A stretch of 64,000 nt of DNA, from positions 62,001-126,000 of the forward strand of contig NZ_JAPFRE010000019.1 in the NCBI RefSeq assembly GCF_026183735.1, written 5' to 3'. Positions within the stretch are counted from its first letter, which is position 1. Every line of letters starts with the position of its first letter. Source of the DNA: Alteromonas sp. ASW11-130 (lineage in GTDB: Bacteria > Pseudomonadota > Gammaproteobacteria > Enterobacterales > Alteromonadaceae). Shown one piece after another: positions 1 to 8,167 of this stretch. The notes under the pieces are model-generated. The model searched no databases and had not been told where the DNA came from. It was given only the letters and a program-made list of their open reading frames with translations. The translations under genes and the position numbers were made by a program.

Positions 1-1081
1 AAAACAGTACAACCACCAACACAACTAACAGCACGGCTTCGAGTAATGTATTGACCACTGCTTCTATCGACCCTCGAACAAATACCGTTGGGTCATAGAC
101 AATTTCATATACCAATCCCTCAGGAAAGTTCTGCGATAATTTTGCCATGGTAGAACGAACGTTATCGGAGATATCGATCGCGTTTGAACCGGGCGCTTGA
201 AAGATTGGGATGGCAGCTGCTGGTTGGTTGTTTAGTAAAGAGCGTAGTACGTAATAATCCGCCCCTAATTCGACCCTGGCGATATCTTTTAAGCGCGTAA
301 GTTGTCCTGTGGATGAACGCTTAACGATAATGTTTTTAAATTCGCTTTCGTCCTTTAAACGTCCACGTACGTTAATGAGTAAATTGAAATCACTGTTACC
401 TGAAGGTTGAGCCCCTAGACTACCGGCGGCCGCCTGCTGGTTTTGTGCGCGAATGGCACTGACCACATCCGTAGGGTTTAAATTGAGTTCTGCCATACGG
501 TCTGGATTGAGCCACACCCGCATACTAAATTCGCCCGCGCCAAAAACCCGAGCCTGTCCCACACCTTCCACCCGTGCCAGTTCGTCTTTAACAAATTGCT
601 GGGCGTAGTTTGACAAGTAAAGCATGTCATAGCGGCTATCGGGCGACGTTAAATGTACTACCATTGTTAAATCAGGCGATGACTTTTCGGTCACTACGCC
701 CAAACGCTGTACTTCTTGCGGTAATCTTGGTAGTGCGCGATTAACTCGGTTTTGCACAAGCGTGGTCGCCTCCCCCGGATCAGTGCCGATAGCGAAGGTT
801 AACGTTAATGTCATTCGTCCATCTGAAGTGGATTGTGACGAACTATATAACAAACCTTCTACCCCATTGATCTCATCTTCCAGGGGGCTGGCTACAGTTT
901 CTCCAATTACTTTGGGGTTTGCACCTGGGTAGTTTGCCGTGATCACGACAGTTGGTGGTACGACATCAGGATATTCAGTAATCGGAAGCTGCCACACCGA
1001 CAGTGCACCAGCGATAAATATCATCAGTGAAATAACACCTGCGAAAACTGGGCGCTTGATAAAAAATTGCGCGATATTCAT
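1..1081 (-). CDS. RND efflux permease, HAE1 family (N-terminal part, cut by window edge)
   Basis: Inner-membrane pump of a tripartite multidrug efflux system, driven by the proton gradient. About 360 N-terminal residues are present and the frame is open to base 1. The protein begins MNIAQFFIKRPVFAGVISLM, the usual first membrane helix of AcrB/MexB-type HAE1 pumps. It continues into the periplasmic porter domain (PITEYPDVVPPTVVV and QNRVNRALPRLPQEVQRLGV are family hallmarks) and ends in the second hydrophobic segment. Its ATG overlaps the TGA of the upstream adaptor gene, so the two are translationally coupled. The substrate cannot be told from this part. The family is clear; MexB/MexF-type subfamily is not resolved. 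Confidence 0.93.
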   Translation of the reverse strand, partial: MNIAQFFIKRPVFAGVISLMIFIAGALSVWQLPITEYPDVVPPTVVITANYPGANPKVIGETVASPLEDEINGVEGLLYSSSQSTSDGRMTLTLTFAIGTDPGEATTLVQNRVNRALPRLPQEVQRLGVVTEKSSPDLTMVVHLTSPDSRYDMLYLSNYAQQFVKDELARVEGVGQARVFGAGEFSMRVWLNPDRMAELNLNPTDVVSAIRAQNQQAAAGSLGAQPSGNSDFNLLINVRGRLKDESEFKNIIVKRSSTGQLTRLKDIARVELGADYYVLRSLLNNQPAAAIPIFQAPGSNAIDISDNVRSTMAKLSQNFPEGLVYEIVYDPTVFVRGSIEAVVNTLLEAVLLVVLVVVLF

Positions 1082-2301
1082 CAATTGCCTCCCGCTGAAA
1101 TACTTGAAGATTCACGCATAGCGGTAGCAATTTCGGCCCGTTCTTGCCATTTCATAAGCGCGTTAAGTGCTTCTTGGGGCGCCATATCAATTTCATTCGG
1201 TGCGACTACCGCACCGGGGCGAACACGCTGTAAGCCATTAAGTATTATGGCTTCGCCAGCTTGCAGACCTGATTCAACGACGCGCAACTTGCCTAATTTA
1301 TCGCCTACTATGATGGGCCGATAACTAATGGTGTTGTCGGGACCAACCACAAAAACAAACTTGTTATTTAGATCAGTACCTATTGCTTTTTCGCTGATCA
1401 ACACGCGGGGTTGTGTTTCACTGCTGGTCAGTTTGATATGCGCAAACATACCCGGCAGCAATTTACCATTTTTGTTGTCGAACACTGCGCGAACGCGGAT
1501 CGTGCCAGATGTAGGATTAACCTGGTTATCAATAAAATCCAATTTCCCCCAGTAATTTTTTTCCGGGTTGGAGCCTACTTGTAAAGCAACCGCTAGATCA
1601 GAAGGTATTGTACTGTGTGTCTCACGTTTAGCTAAAAAATCTAAATAGGTTTGCTCATCCACATCAAAATATGCATGCAGCTTGTCAGTAGATACCACAG
1701 TAGTCAGCACAGTATCACCCGCTTTCACAAAATTGCCAGCGGTAACATTCGCGCGGGAAATACGGCCGGTAATGGGGGCTTCTATTCTGGCAAAGCCTCT
1801 TTGCAAGCGTGCGATATCAAGTTGTGCCGCCACAGCCGCTACTTGTGCCTCAGCTTGCGTAACGCTTGCCTGACGAGTATCAAGTACTTCTTCAGACACA
1901 GACTGAGAGGCTTTCAATTTGTTGGCACGGGATAAATCCTGTTGCGCAAGTTTAAGCTGGCTCTGCACGCTTTCTAACTGCGCTTCGAGATGCTTTACTT
2001 CGGCCTGAAATTGACGATTATCAATTAGAAATAAGGTGTCGCCTTTTTCAACCTTATCGCCTTCCCGAAAAGCGACGTAGTCTATATAACCAGACACGCG
2101 AGGACGTAACGTAACGGTTTGCGGTGCTTCCAATCGCCCACTGAAAGAATCCCATAACGCTACTTTTTTACTAATAACCTGAGCGGTATCAACAGGAGTA
2201 GCGTGCGGGCCCTGATTGGGCTGCGCGCGATTTACTTCACCGCACGCTAGTAGAATAGTGGTGACCCAAAGGACAATACTGAACTTGAAAGAAATATGCA
2301 T
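1081..2301 (-). CDS. RND efflux periplasmic adaptor (membrane fusion protein)
   Basis: 406-residue AcrA/MexA-type adaptor that links an RND pump to an outer-membrane channel. A lipoprotein signal precedes Cys20 (lipobox LLAC), so it is probably anchored to the inner membrane. Then follow a biotinyl-lipoyl half motif (VSGYIDYVAFREGDKVEKGD), an alpha-helical hairpin rich in Gln/Ala (about residues 105-165), the second lipoyl half (IEAPITGRISRANVTAGNFVKAGD), and beta-barrel and membrane-proximal domains. Length is normal. Its stop overlaps the permease start by ATGA. No outer-membrane channel gene is visible on this side of the pair. The divergent LysR gene is the likely regulator. Confidence 0.93.
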   Translation of the reverse strand: MHISFKFSIVLWVTTILLACGEVNRAQPNQGPHATPVDTAQVISKKVALWDSFSGRLEAPQTVTLRPRVSGYIDYVAFREGDKVEKGDTLFLIDNRQFQAEVKHLEAQLESVQSQLKLAQQDLSRANKLKASQSVSEEVLDTRQASVTQAEAQVAAVAAQLDIARLQRGFARIEAPITGRISRANVTAGNFVKAGDTVLTTVVSTDKLHAYFDVDEQTYLDFLAKRETHSTIPSDLAVALQVGSNPEKNYWGKLDFIDNQVNPTSGTIRVRAVFDNKNGKLLPGMFAHIKLTSSETQPRVLISEKAIGTDLNNKFVFVVGPDNTISYRPIIVGDKLGKLRVVESGLQAGEAIILNGLQRVRPGAVVAPNEIDMAPQEALNALMKWQERAEIATAMRESSSISAGGN

Positions 2302-2439
2302 CTTCGCTACCTGAAAATTGGATTGAGCGCATTATGCCTTCGACAATTCAACATTAATAATTATATTTCCATATACATTTCATCACACAATGTTATATAT
2401 TTGCACTTCGCCACCCCCCAAGTGAAAAGGTAACGTTTT
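2302..2439. promoter_or_regulatory. Divergent promoter region, RND operon / LysR gene
   Basis: 138-bp AT-rich intergenic region between the adaptor gene (minus) and the LysR gene (plus). This is the standard arrangement for a LysR regulator acting on its divergent neighbour. The stretch around 2350-2400 is AT-rich with several short dyads, but I cannot single out one T-N11-A box with confidence. Confidence 0.5.
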
Positions 2440-3465
2440 ATGCGCAGCAACGATCTTAATCTACTGATGATTTTTGACGCCATCATGACAGAAGGGGCCA
2501 TAACTCGTGCAGCCGATCGCTTGGCTATGACCCAACCTGCGGTTTCTAATGCGTTGTCACGTATGCGTATTGCGTGGAAAGATGAACTTTTTGTAAAAGA
2601 TGGACGGGGTATTCAGCCTACGTCTTTTGCTTTAAATTTATGGAGTCAAATTAAGGGACCACTAGGGCAATTGGAAGATGCCGTTAACCCAAGTCATTTC
2701 GATCCAGCTACGGCAAGACGCACATTTCGCATATCTGCATCCGATATTATCGTCGATATGTTGTGGGGACCATTGCGTCACATTATTGAAACTGAAGCGC
2801 CTGGAATAAACATTTACGCTATGCCGAATGCTGCGGCGAATACTGAAAAGGTATTGAATGACGCAGAAGCCGATTTGGTGATTGGTAAGTTTCCGATGGC
2901 TGATAACGTCATTCGAAGCGAGCAAATTCTTGAACCTAGTTATGTATGTATAATGCGCCCAAATCATCCGCTTGCTAAAGAAGAACTGACATTACAGGGT
3001 TTTGCAGATGCGGATCATCTTTTAGTGTCTATCTCAGGTGATGTGACGGGTATTACAGACCAAGCACTTATGAATGTCGGACTGACACGCCGAGTCGCGA
3101 TGTCTGTCAATCATTTTCATGCCGTAGCGCCTTTACTTCAACAAAGTGATTTAATTTGTGTGGTACCGTCCATTGCAGTTGAAAAAGAAGTTTTCTCAGG
3201 CAAGCTGGCGGTATTCGAAACCCCGATTGAGTTAGCTAAAACGCCAATAGGTGTAATGTGGCATAAACGCCAAGACCATGATTTAGGCTTGCAATGGTTA
3301 CGACGTTTGGTAACCCAATTTTTGCGAGAGCGAAGCGATCAGCATAAAGCACTGCTTTCTCGCTGTTGTCGCAAAGGCTATTGTCCTGATGCATTAAAGG
3401 AACTGATGGCAAAACGAGCCAATGAAGATTGTACGTTACCTGTTGTTGATATGAAAAGGGCATAA
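2440..3465 (+). CDS. LysR-family transcriptional regulator
   Basis: 341-residue LysR regulator. Residues 1-60 form the winged helix-turn-helix (DLNLLMIFDAIMTEGAITRA, then AADRLAMTQPAVSNALSRMR). Residues from about 90 to 295 form the two-lobed effector domain. The HTH spelling and the DxxLL opening resemble the NodD/MexT/LeuO branch. It is transcribed away from the RND adaptor gene, so it probably controls that pump; this is inference from position. A basic, cysteine-containing tail after residue 300 (SRCCRKGYCPDALKEL) is longer than usual for the family. The stop lies only 2 bp before arfB, so the two are likely co-transcribed. Confidence 0.9.
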   Translation: MRSNDLNLLMIFDAIMTEGAITRAADRLAMTQPAVSNALSRMRIAWKDELFVKDGRGIQPTSFALNLWSQIKGPLGQLEDAVNPSHFDPATARRTFRISASDIIVDMLWGPLRHIIETEAPGINIYAMPNAAANTEKVLNDAEADLVIGKFPMADNVIRSEQILEPSYVCIMRPNHPLAKEELTLQGFADADHLLVSISGDVTGITDQALMNVGLTRRVAMSVNHFHAVAPLLQQSDLICVVPSIAVEKEVFSGKLAVFETPIELAKTPIGVMWHKRQDHDLGLQWLRRLVTQFLRERSDQHKALLSRCCRKGYCPDALKELMAKRANEDCTLPVVDMKRA

Positions 3466-3467
3466 AA

Positions 3468-3875
3468 ATGTCAGGCTATAATGCTAAGTTAGGTGAAGCA
3501 GATGTTGAATTAAGTGCCATTCGCGCACAGGGTTCTGGCGGGCAAAACGTTAATAAAGTAAGTAGCGCGATACACTTACGTTTCGACATTAATGAATCGA
3601 CGTTACCTGACGAAGTAAAAGTGCGTCTTTTGAGAACTAAAGACTCAAGAATTACGACTGACGGTGTATTTGTATTGAAAGCCCAGCAATATCGAACGCA
3701 AGAGCAAAACCGAGCCGATGCAATATTGCGGTTGAACGAGTGGATAACTGAATCAACCAAAGTGCAAAAAAAGCGTCGCCCCACCAAAGTTTCCCGGGCT
3801 GTAAAAGCCCGTCGGCAGCAAGCCAAAAAGGCTAACAGCGATAAAAAATTACGTAGACAAAAACCTGATTTCTAA
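3468..3875 (+). CDS. arfB: Peptidyl-tRNA hydrolase ArfB (ribosome rescue)
   Basis: 135-residue class I release-factor-like protein that frees ribosomes stalled without a stop codon by hydrolysing peptidyl-tRNA. The catalytic GGQ motif is present in SGGQNVNKVSSAIHLRFD near residue 25. The C-terminus is the expected basic, lysine/arginine-rich tail (from about residue 100, RRPTKVSRAVKARRQQAKK) that sits in the empty mRNA channel. There is no stop-codon-recognition domain, and the length is close to E. coli YaeJ, which separates it from RF1/RF2. It follows the LysR gene by 2 bp. Confidence 0.93.
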   Translation: MSGYNAKLGEADVELSAIRAQGSGGQNVNKVSSAIHLRFDINESTLPDEVKVRLLRTKDSRITTDGVFVLKAQQYRTQEQNRADAILRLNEWITESTKVQKKRRPTKVSRAVKARRQQAKKANSDKKLRRQKPDF

Positions 3876-3884
3876 TATCTAGGT

Positions 3885-3912
3885 TTGACATACGAAATTT
3901 CATATATATGAT
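3885..3912 (+). promoter_or_regulatory. Sigma-70 promoter and probable ArsR operator of the ars operon
   Basis: TTGACA at 3885-3890 and TATGAT at 3907-3912, separated by 16 bp. A perfect 12-bp palindrome, TCATATATATGA, lies at 3900-3911 and covers the -10 box, where an ArsR dimer would block RNA polymerase. A related half, CCATATATCA, follows at about 3916-3925. The operator role is inferred from position before arsR. Confidence 0.7.
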
Positions 3913-3997
3913 ACGCCATATATCACTTCCAGCCTCATCAATATATTTATGCGCTGCGTGAGCGCCCATTTTTACGGGTTGGGATAAAGGAGGCTAT

Positions 3998-4324
3998 ATG
4001 GGGTTTCCCCTGCAATTTTTTAAATGTCTGGCAGACGATACCCGTCTAAAAATCTTATTGCTTATTGCGACCCGCGAAGAACTCTGTGTATGTGACTTCC
4101 AGTCCTCACTTAAACTGAGCCAACCCAAAATTTCCCGTCATCTTGCGGAATTGAGACGGTGTGAATTAGTGCAGGATGAACGTCGCGGGAAATGGGTATT
4201 TTACCGCCTGCATGACCAATTACCCGAGTGGGCGCATGATGTACTCAAACTGACTCACTACAACTGTCCTGAATATTTAGTAGAAACCCTTAAACAACTT
4301 TCCCCTTGTTGCGAGAATGACTAA
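3998..4324 (+). CDS. arsR: ArsR-family arsenite-responsive repressor
   Basis: 108-residue winged-helix repressor of the SmtB/ArsR family. The DNA-binding helix carries the typical ELCVCDFQSSLKLSQPKISR stretch. The CVC cysteine pair in it is the type 1 ArsR As(III) site, whose occupation releases the protein from DNA. A strong Shine-Dalgarno (AAAGGAGG, about 6 bp upstream) fixes the start. Its TAA overlaps the ATG of arsC by one base. It is expected to repress its own operon from the palindrome at the -10 box. Confidence 0.94.
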   Translation: MGFPLQFFKCLADDTRLKILLLIATREELCVCDFQSSLKLSQPKISRHLAELRRCELVQDERRGKWVFYRLHDQLPEWAHDVLKLTHYNCPEYLVETLKQLSPCCEND

Positions 4325-4788
4325 TGAAAATCCTTTTTATCTGCACCCACAATCGGTGCCGTAGTATTTTGTCTGAAGCTATTACTAATCAGTTAACCGA
4401 TAGCAATGTGGTCGCACGCAGTGCAGGCAGTCAACCCGTGGGTGAAGTCCACCCTCTTTCGCTTAAGTATCTTAAGCTAACAGGGTTCGATACAAGCGGA
4501 CTTTTAAGTAAATCCTGGGATAAACTTGAAGACTTTGCCCCCGATGTAGTCGTTACCGTCTGTGACAGTGCAGCGAAAGAAAGTTGCCCGGTATGGTTTG
4601 GCGAGGCAATTAACGTTCATTGGGGATTAGAAGATCCCTCGAAAATGAATGATGCATCACAAGCGGAACAAGCGTTTTTGCACACTATTGACATCATCAG
4701 TACACGTGCAAAAGCCCTAAACTACATTGCTCAACAACCAAAAACAGAATGGCACCACGCGTTAAAAAAATTAGGAGCGAATGAGTGA
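4324..4788 (+). CDS. arsC: Arsenate reductase, low-molecular-weight phosphatase type
   Basis: 154-residue ArsC of the phosphatase-like class, reducing As(V) to As(III) for export. The N-terminal P-loop CTHNRCRS provides the nucleophilic Cys with the CX5R arrangement. A second pair of cysteines in [11 protein letters not shown] matches the redox Cys pair of the thioredoxin-coupled enzymes. It is not the glutaredoxin-type ArsC of E. coli. It starts inside the arsR stop codon and its end overlaps arsH by 4 bp, so translation of the operon is tightly coupled. Confidence 0.92.
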   Translation: MKILFICTHNRCRSILSEAITNQLTDSNVVARSAGSQPVGEVHPLSLKYLKLTGFDTSGLLSKSWDKLEDFAPDVVVTVCDSAAKESCPVWFGEAINVHWGLEDPSKMNDASQAEQAFLHTIDIISTRAKALNYIAQQPKTEWHHALKKLGANE

Positions 4789-5510
4789 GTGTAACCGATT
4801 TATCTACCCCCAACTTGAACGAAGATGAGTTTATCATCCCTGAACAAGCGCAATTGAAGCGTCAAGCGTCAACACATAAACCCCGTATTTTGTTACTGTA
4901 CGGTTCGCTTAGAAAACGTTCATTCAGCAAATTGGTCGTTGAGGAATGTGCTCGATTACTAATCCGAATGGGCGCGGAGGTGCGCATTTATGATCCAAAA
5001 GGATTACCTCTCCCTGATGGTGATGAAGACACACACCCTAAAGTTCAGGAATTAAGAGAACTTGTCGTATGGTCTGAAGGTCAGGTGTGGTGTTCACCTG
5101 AAAGGCACGGTTCAATGACGGGAATTATGAAGTCACAGATTGACTGGGTCCCCCTTTCGTTAGGTGCGGTGCGGCCTACTCAGGGAAAAACACTGGCCGT
5201 AATGCAAGTTGAAGGCGGATCTCAGTCGTTTAATGTAGTCAACCAATTGCGGGTGTTGGGCCGCTGGATGCGCATGATCACTATCCCTAACCAGTCGTCA
5301 GTAGCCAAAGCATTTCTTGAATTCGACGACGATAACCGTATGAAACCCTCAGCCTATTACAATCGAATAGTTGATGTAATGGAAGAGCTAATGAAATTCA
5401 CATTGCTTACTCGCGACAACAGCGATTATCTGGTCGATCGTTACTCAGAACGGGTCGAAACTGCTGAGCAGTTATTACAACGCGTAAACCAAAAAAATAA
5501 TAAAGGATAA
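4785..5510 (+). CDS. arsH: ArsH, NADPH-dependent FMN reductase / organoarsenical oxidase
   Basis: 241-residue flavodoxin-like protein. The FMN phosphate-binding loop [18 protein letters not shown] starts near residue 36, preceded by a short N-terminal extension typical of Ars[21 protein letters not shown] is characteristic. Known ArsH proteins oxidise trivalent methyl- and aromatic arsenicals with NADPH, and some reduce quinones or metals. The gene lies between arsC and acr3 with a 4-bp overlap and a 3-bp gap, so it belongs to the operon. Its presence suggests that the host meets organoarsenicals as well as inorganic arsenic. Confidence 0.93.
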   Translation: MSVTDLSTPNLNEDEFIIPEQAQLKRQASTHKPRILLLYGSLRKRSFSKLVVEECARLLIRMGAEVRIYDPKGLPLPDGDEDTHPKVQELRELVVWSEGQVWCSPERHGSMTGIMKSQIDWVPLSLGAVRPTQGKTLAVMQVEGGSQSFNVVNQLRVLGRWMRMITIPNQSSVAKAFLEFDDDNRMKPSAYYNRIVDVMEELMKFTLLTRDNSDYLVDRYSERVETAEQLLQRVNQKNNKG

Positions 5511-5513
5511 AGT

Positions 5514-6539
5514 ATGGGCTTGTTTGAACGTTACCTCTCTGTTTGGGTAGGGTTGTGTATTGTCGTTGGGGTGGTCGCTGGAACTTTGTTTCCTGATTGG
5601 TTCGCCTTAGTTGCCGATCTGGAATATGCACATGTGAATTTAGTAATCGCTGTGCTTATTTGGTTAATGATTTACCCAATGATGATCCAGATTGATTTCG
5701 CCTCACTCAAAGACGTAGGCAAAGCCCCTAAAGGCTTAGTGTTAACCTTGGTGATCAACTGGCTAATTAAACCTTTTACTATGGCGTTGTTAGGTTGGTT
5801 ATTCTTTGAGGGCATTTTTGCCCAGTGGGTTGACCCACAATCGGCCAGCGAGTACATCGCGGGCATGATTTTATTAGGCGTCGCACCTTGTACCGCCATG
5901 GTATTTGTGTGGAGCCATTTAACTAAAGGTGACGCGAACTACACCCTCGTACAAGTGTCTGTTAATGACGTTATCATGGTGTTTGCATTTGCCCCTATTG
6001 CCGCTTTTCTGCTTGGGGTAAGCGATATTGAAGTACCTTGGGAAACCCTGCTGTTATCTGTAGTGATTTATGTTGTGCTGCCTTTAATCTTAGGTATGGC
6101 TACACGTCAAATTCTACATAATGATAAGGATGATATGCGCTTAAATCACTTTATCGCGCAATTAAAGCCCTTCTCGATTATTGGCTTACTGCTTACGATA
6201 ATTTTATTGTTTGGCTTACAAGCTGATACTTTGCTGGAAAAACCACTTGTTATCGGCATGATCGCAATCCCGTTGCTTATTCAAACCTATGGCATCTTTG
6301 CGTTAGCTTACTTTATTGCGCTGAAAATGCGTTTGCCTCATCGCGTGGCCTCGCCAGCGTGCATGATTGGTACGTCGAACTTCTTCGAGCTTGCCGTTGC
6401 TATGGCTGTTTCATTATTCGGCCTGCACTCTGGTGCTGCTTTAGCAACCGTTGTGGGGGTATTGGTAGAAGTTCCCGTAATGCTGTCACTGGTGTGGTTT
6501 GCCAATCGCACCCGGCATTGGTTTGAAACACCGGCGTAA
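5514..6539 (+). CDS. acr3: Arsenite efflux transporter, ACR3 family
   Basis: 341-residue integral membrane protein with about ten hydrophobic segments. It carries the conserved transport cysteine in [13 protein letters not shown] near residue 124 and a late [19 protein letters not shown] helix with its conserved Glu. These mark ACR3 (bile-acid/arsenite transporter superfamily), not the unrelated ArsB. It exports As(III), often with proton exchange. It is the last gene of the ars operon and is followed by a strong terminator. Confidence 0.93.
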   Translation: MGLFERYLSVWVGLCIVVGVVAGTLFPDWFALVADLEYAHVNLVIAVLIWLMIYPMMIQIDFASLKDVGKAPKGLVLTLVINWLIKPFTMALLGWLFFEGIFAQWVDPQSASEYIAGMILLGVAPCTAMVFVWSHLTKGDANYTLVQVSVNDVIMVFAFAPIAAFLLGVSDIEVPWETLLLSVVIYVVLPLILGMATRQILHNDKDDMRLNHFIAQLKPFSIIGLLLTIILLFGLQADTLLEKPLVIGMIAIPLLIQTYGIFALAYFIALKMRLPHRVASPACMIGTSNFFELAVAMAVSLFGLHSGAALATVVGVLVEVPVMLSLVWFANRTRHWFETPA

Positions 6540-6550
6540 ACCGCTGCTAA

Positions 6551-6582
6551 AAAAAACGCCCGCATAAAGCGGGCGTTTTTTT
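6551..6582. terminator. Bidirectional rho-independent terminator between acr3 and lpdA
   Basis: A-run and stem AACGCCCGC, 5-nt loop ATAAA, stem GCGGGCGTT, T-run. It has a run of A on one side and T on the other, so it can end both the ars operon (plus) and the pdh operon (minus). Confidence 0.93.
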
Positions 6583-6598
6583 ATGTCTAATAACGAAG

Positions 6599-8017
6599 TT
6601 ACTTCTTCTTCGCCTTAGGATTTGGCATATCAGTAATGCTTCCTTCGAAGATTTCTGAGGCCAGACCGATTGACTCATTAAGGGTTGGGTGAGCATGGAT
6701 GGTTAATGCTACATCCTCTGCGTCTGCGCCCATTTCAATGGCAAGCCCGATTTCACCAAGCATTTCACCGGCGTTCGTCCCAACCATAGCCCCACCGATA
6801 ACACGACCTGATTCTTTATCAAAAATCATCTTGGTCATACCATTAGTAGCATCAGATGCAATTGCACGACCTGAAGCAGACCATGGGAAAGTAGCCGTCT
6901 CATAGCTTACGCCCTGCTCTTTCGCTTCTTTCTCAGTTAAACCAACCCAAGCAACTTCTGGCTCAGTATAAGCAACTGATGGGATGCAACGAGGGTCAAA
7001 GTAATGCTTCTTACCAGAGATCACTTCTGCGGCAACATGACCTTCGTGGACGGCTTTATGCGCAAGCATTGGCTGACCAACTACATCACCGATAGCATAA
7101 ATGTGTTCAACATTAGTTTTCATCTGTTTGTTAACATTGATGAATCCGCGGTCGTCTACTTCGACGCCGGCTTTATCCGCATCTATTAATTTACCGTTCG
7201 GGCGTCGGCCCACTGCCACTAACACTTTATCGTAACGAACAGCTTCTGAAGGCGCTTGTTTACCTTCGAACGTGACATACAGACCGTCTTTCTTTGCTTC
7301 TACGTTAGTGACTTTGGTTTCAACCATAACGTTGAACTTTTCTTTGTACGACTTCATGAACACTTTCATGATGTCTTTATCGGCCGCAGGAATTAACTGG
7401 TCTAAAAATTCAACCACGTCAATTTTGGAGCCGAGCGCTTCGTATACTGTGCCCATTTCCAGCCCGATAATACCACCACCTAGCACTAACATTTTTTCAG
7501 GCACGTCTTTAAGCTCAAGTGCACCCGTTGAATCAATTACGCGATCGTCTTCGGGAATGAAAGGTAATGATACCGGCTCAGAACCTGCTGCGATTATTGC
7601 CTGCTCAAACTTGATAGTAGTTTTACCGTCTTTACCTTCTACTTCCAGTGTATTTGCACCCGTGAACTTGCCGTAACCTTGTACGTGCTTCACTTTGCGC
7701 ATTTTGGACATACCTGACAGACCTTTGGTCAACTGACCTACTACGCTATCCTTGTAGCTGCGCAACTTATCCAGGTCAATTTTCGGTTCACCAAAGGTTA
7801 CGCCGTGAGCGCCTAAATGACTGGCCTCCTTGATTACCTTAGCCACGTGTAAAAGCGCTTTGGAAGGAATACAGCCTACGTTAAGGCAAACACCACCTAA
7901 GGTGTCTCGGGCGTCAACGATGACGGTTTCGATGCCTAAATCGGCTGCACGGAATGCGGCTGAATAGCCACCTGGTCCTGCTCCTAATACGACTAACTGA
8001 GTTTTGATTTCGCTCAT
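6599..8017 (-). CDS. lpdA: Dihydrolipoamide dehydrogenase (E3)
   Basis: 472-residue FAD-dependent disulfide oxidoreductase that reoxidises dihydrolipoamide on E2 of the pyruvate (and usually 2-oxoglutarate) dehydrogenase complex. The N-terminal FAD fold shows GAGPGGYSAAFRAADLG, the redox-active disulfide Cys44/Cys49 lies in CLNVGCIPSK, and an NAD-binding GGGIIGLEMG sits near residue 182. The C-terminal dimer interface has the catalytic HAHPTLNES. Good Shine-Dalgarno (TTTGAGG). It is the last gene of the aceE-aceF-lpdA set, separated from aceF by 150 bp containing a hairpin. Confidence 0.97.
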   Translation of the reverse strand: MSEIKTQLVVLGAGPGGYSAAFRAADLGIETVIVDARDTLGGVCLNVGCIPSKALLHVAKVIKEASHLGAHGVTFGEPKIDLDKLRSYKDSVVGQLTKGLSGMSKMRKVKHVQGYGKFTGANTLEVEGKDGKTTIKFEQAIIAAGSEPVSLPFIPEDDRVIDSTGALELKDVPEKMLVLGGGIIGLEMGTVYEALGSKIDVVEFLDQLIPAADKDIMKVFMKSYKEKFNVMVETKVTNVEAKKDGLYVTFEGKQAPSEAVRYDKVLVAVGRRPNGKLIDADKAGVEVDDRGFINVNKQMKTNVEHIYAIGDVVGQPMLAHKAVHEGHVAAEVISGKKHYFDPRCIPSVAYTEPEVAWVGLTEKEAKEQGVSYETATFPWSASGRAIASDATNGMTKMIFDKESGRVIGGAMVGTNAGEMLGEIGLAIEMGADAEDVALTIHAHPTLNESIGLASEIFEGSITDMPNPKAKKK

Positions 8018-8127
8018 TGTGACCTCAAATCTGTCCTGTTTTTATAAAACGAATAAAGCTGGATTTTAACCAGTCGCTGGTAGGGCGTAAAGCTAACTAG
8101 TCAAAAAGCCTCATAAAATGTGTAAAT

Positions 8128-8152
8128 CGGGGATGATGCATCATCATCCCCG
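8128..8152 (-). terminator. Hairpin between aceF and lpdA (attenuator-like)
   Basis: Eleven-base-pair stem (CGGGGATGATG / CATCATCCCCG) with a 3-nt loop, 16 bp beyond the aceF stop. There is no long U-run on the minus strand, so it is more likely an mRNA-stabilising or partial-termination structure that sets the aceEF:lpdA ratio than a full terminator. Confidence 0.5.
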
Positions 8153-8167
8153 GCTGCTAAATCAGAT

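Noticed and set aside
7272-7676. 134-codon frame opposite lpdA
   Set aside because: Antisense shadow; Ser/Thr-rich, no Shine-Dalgarno, no conservation expected.
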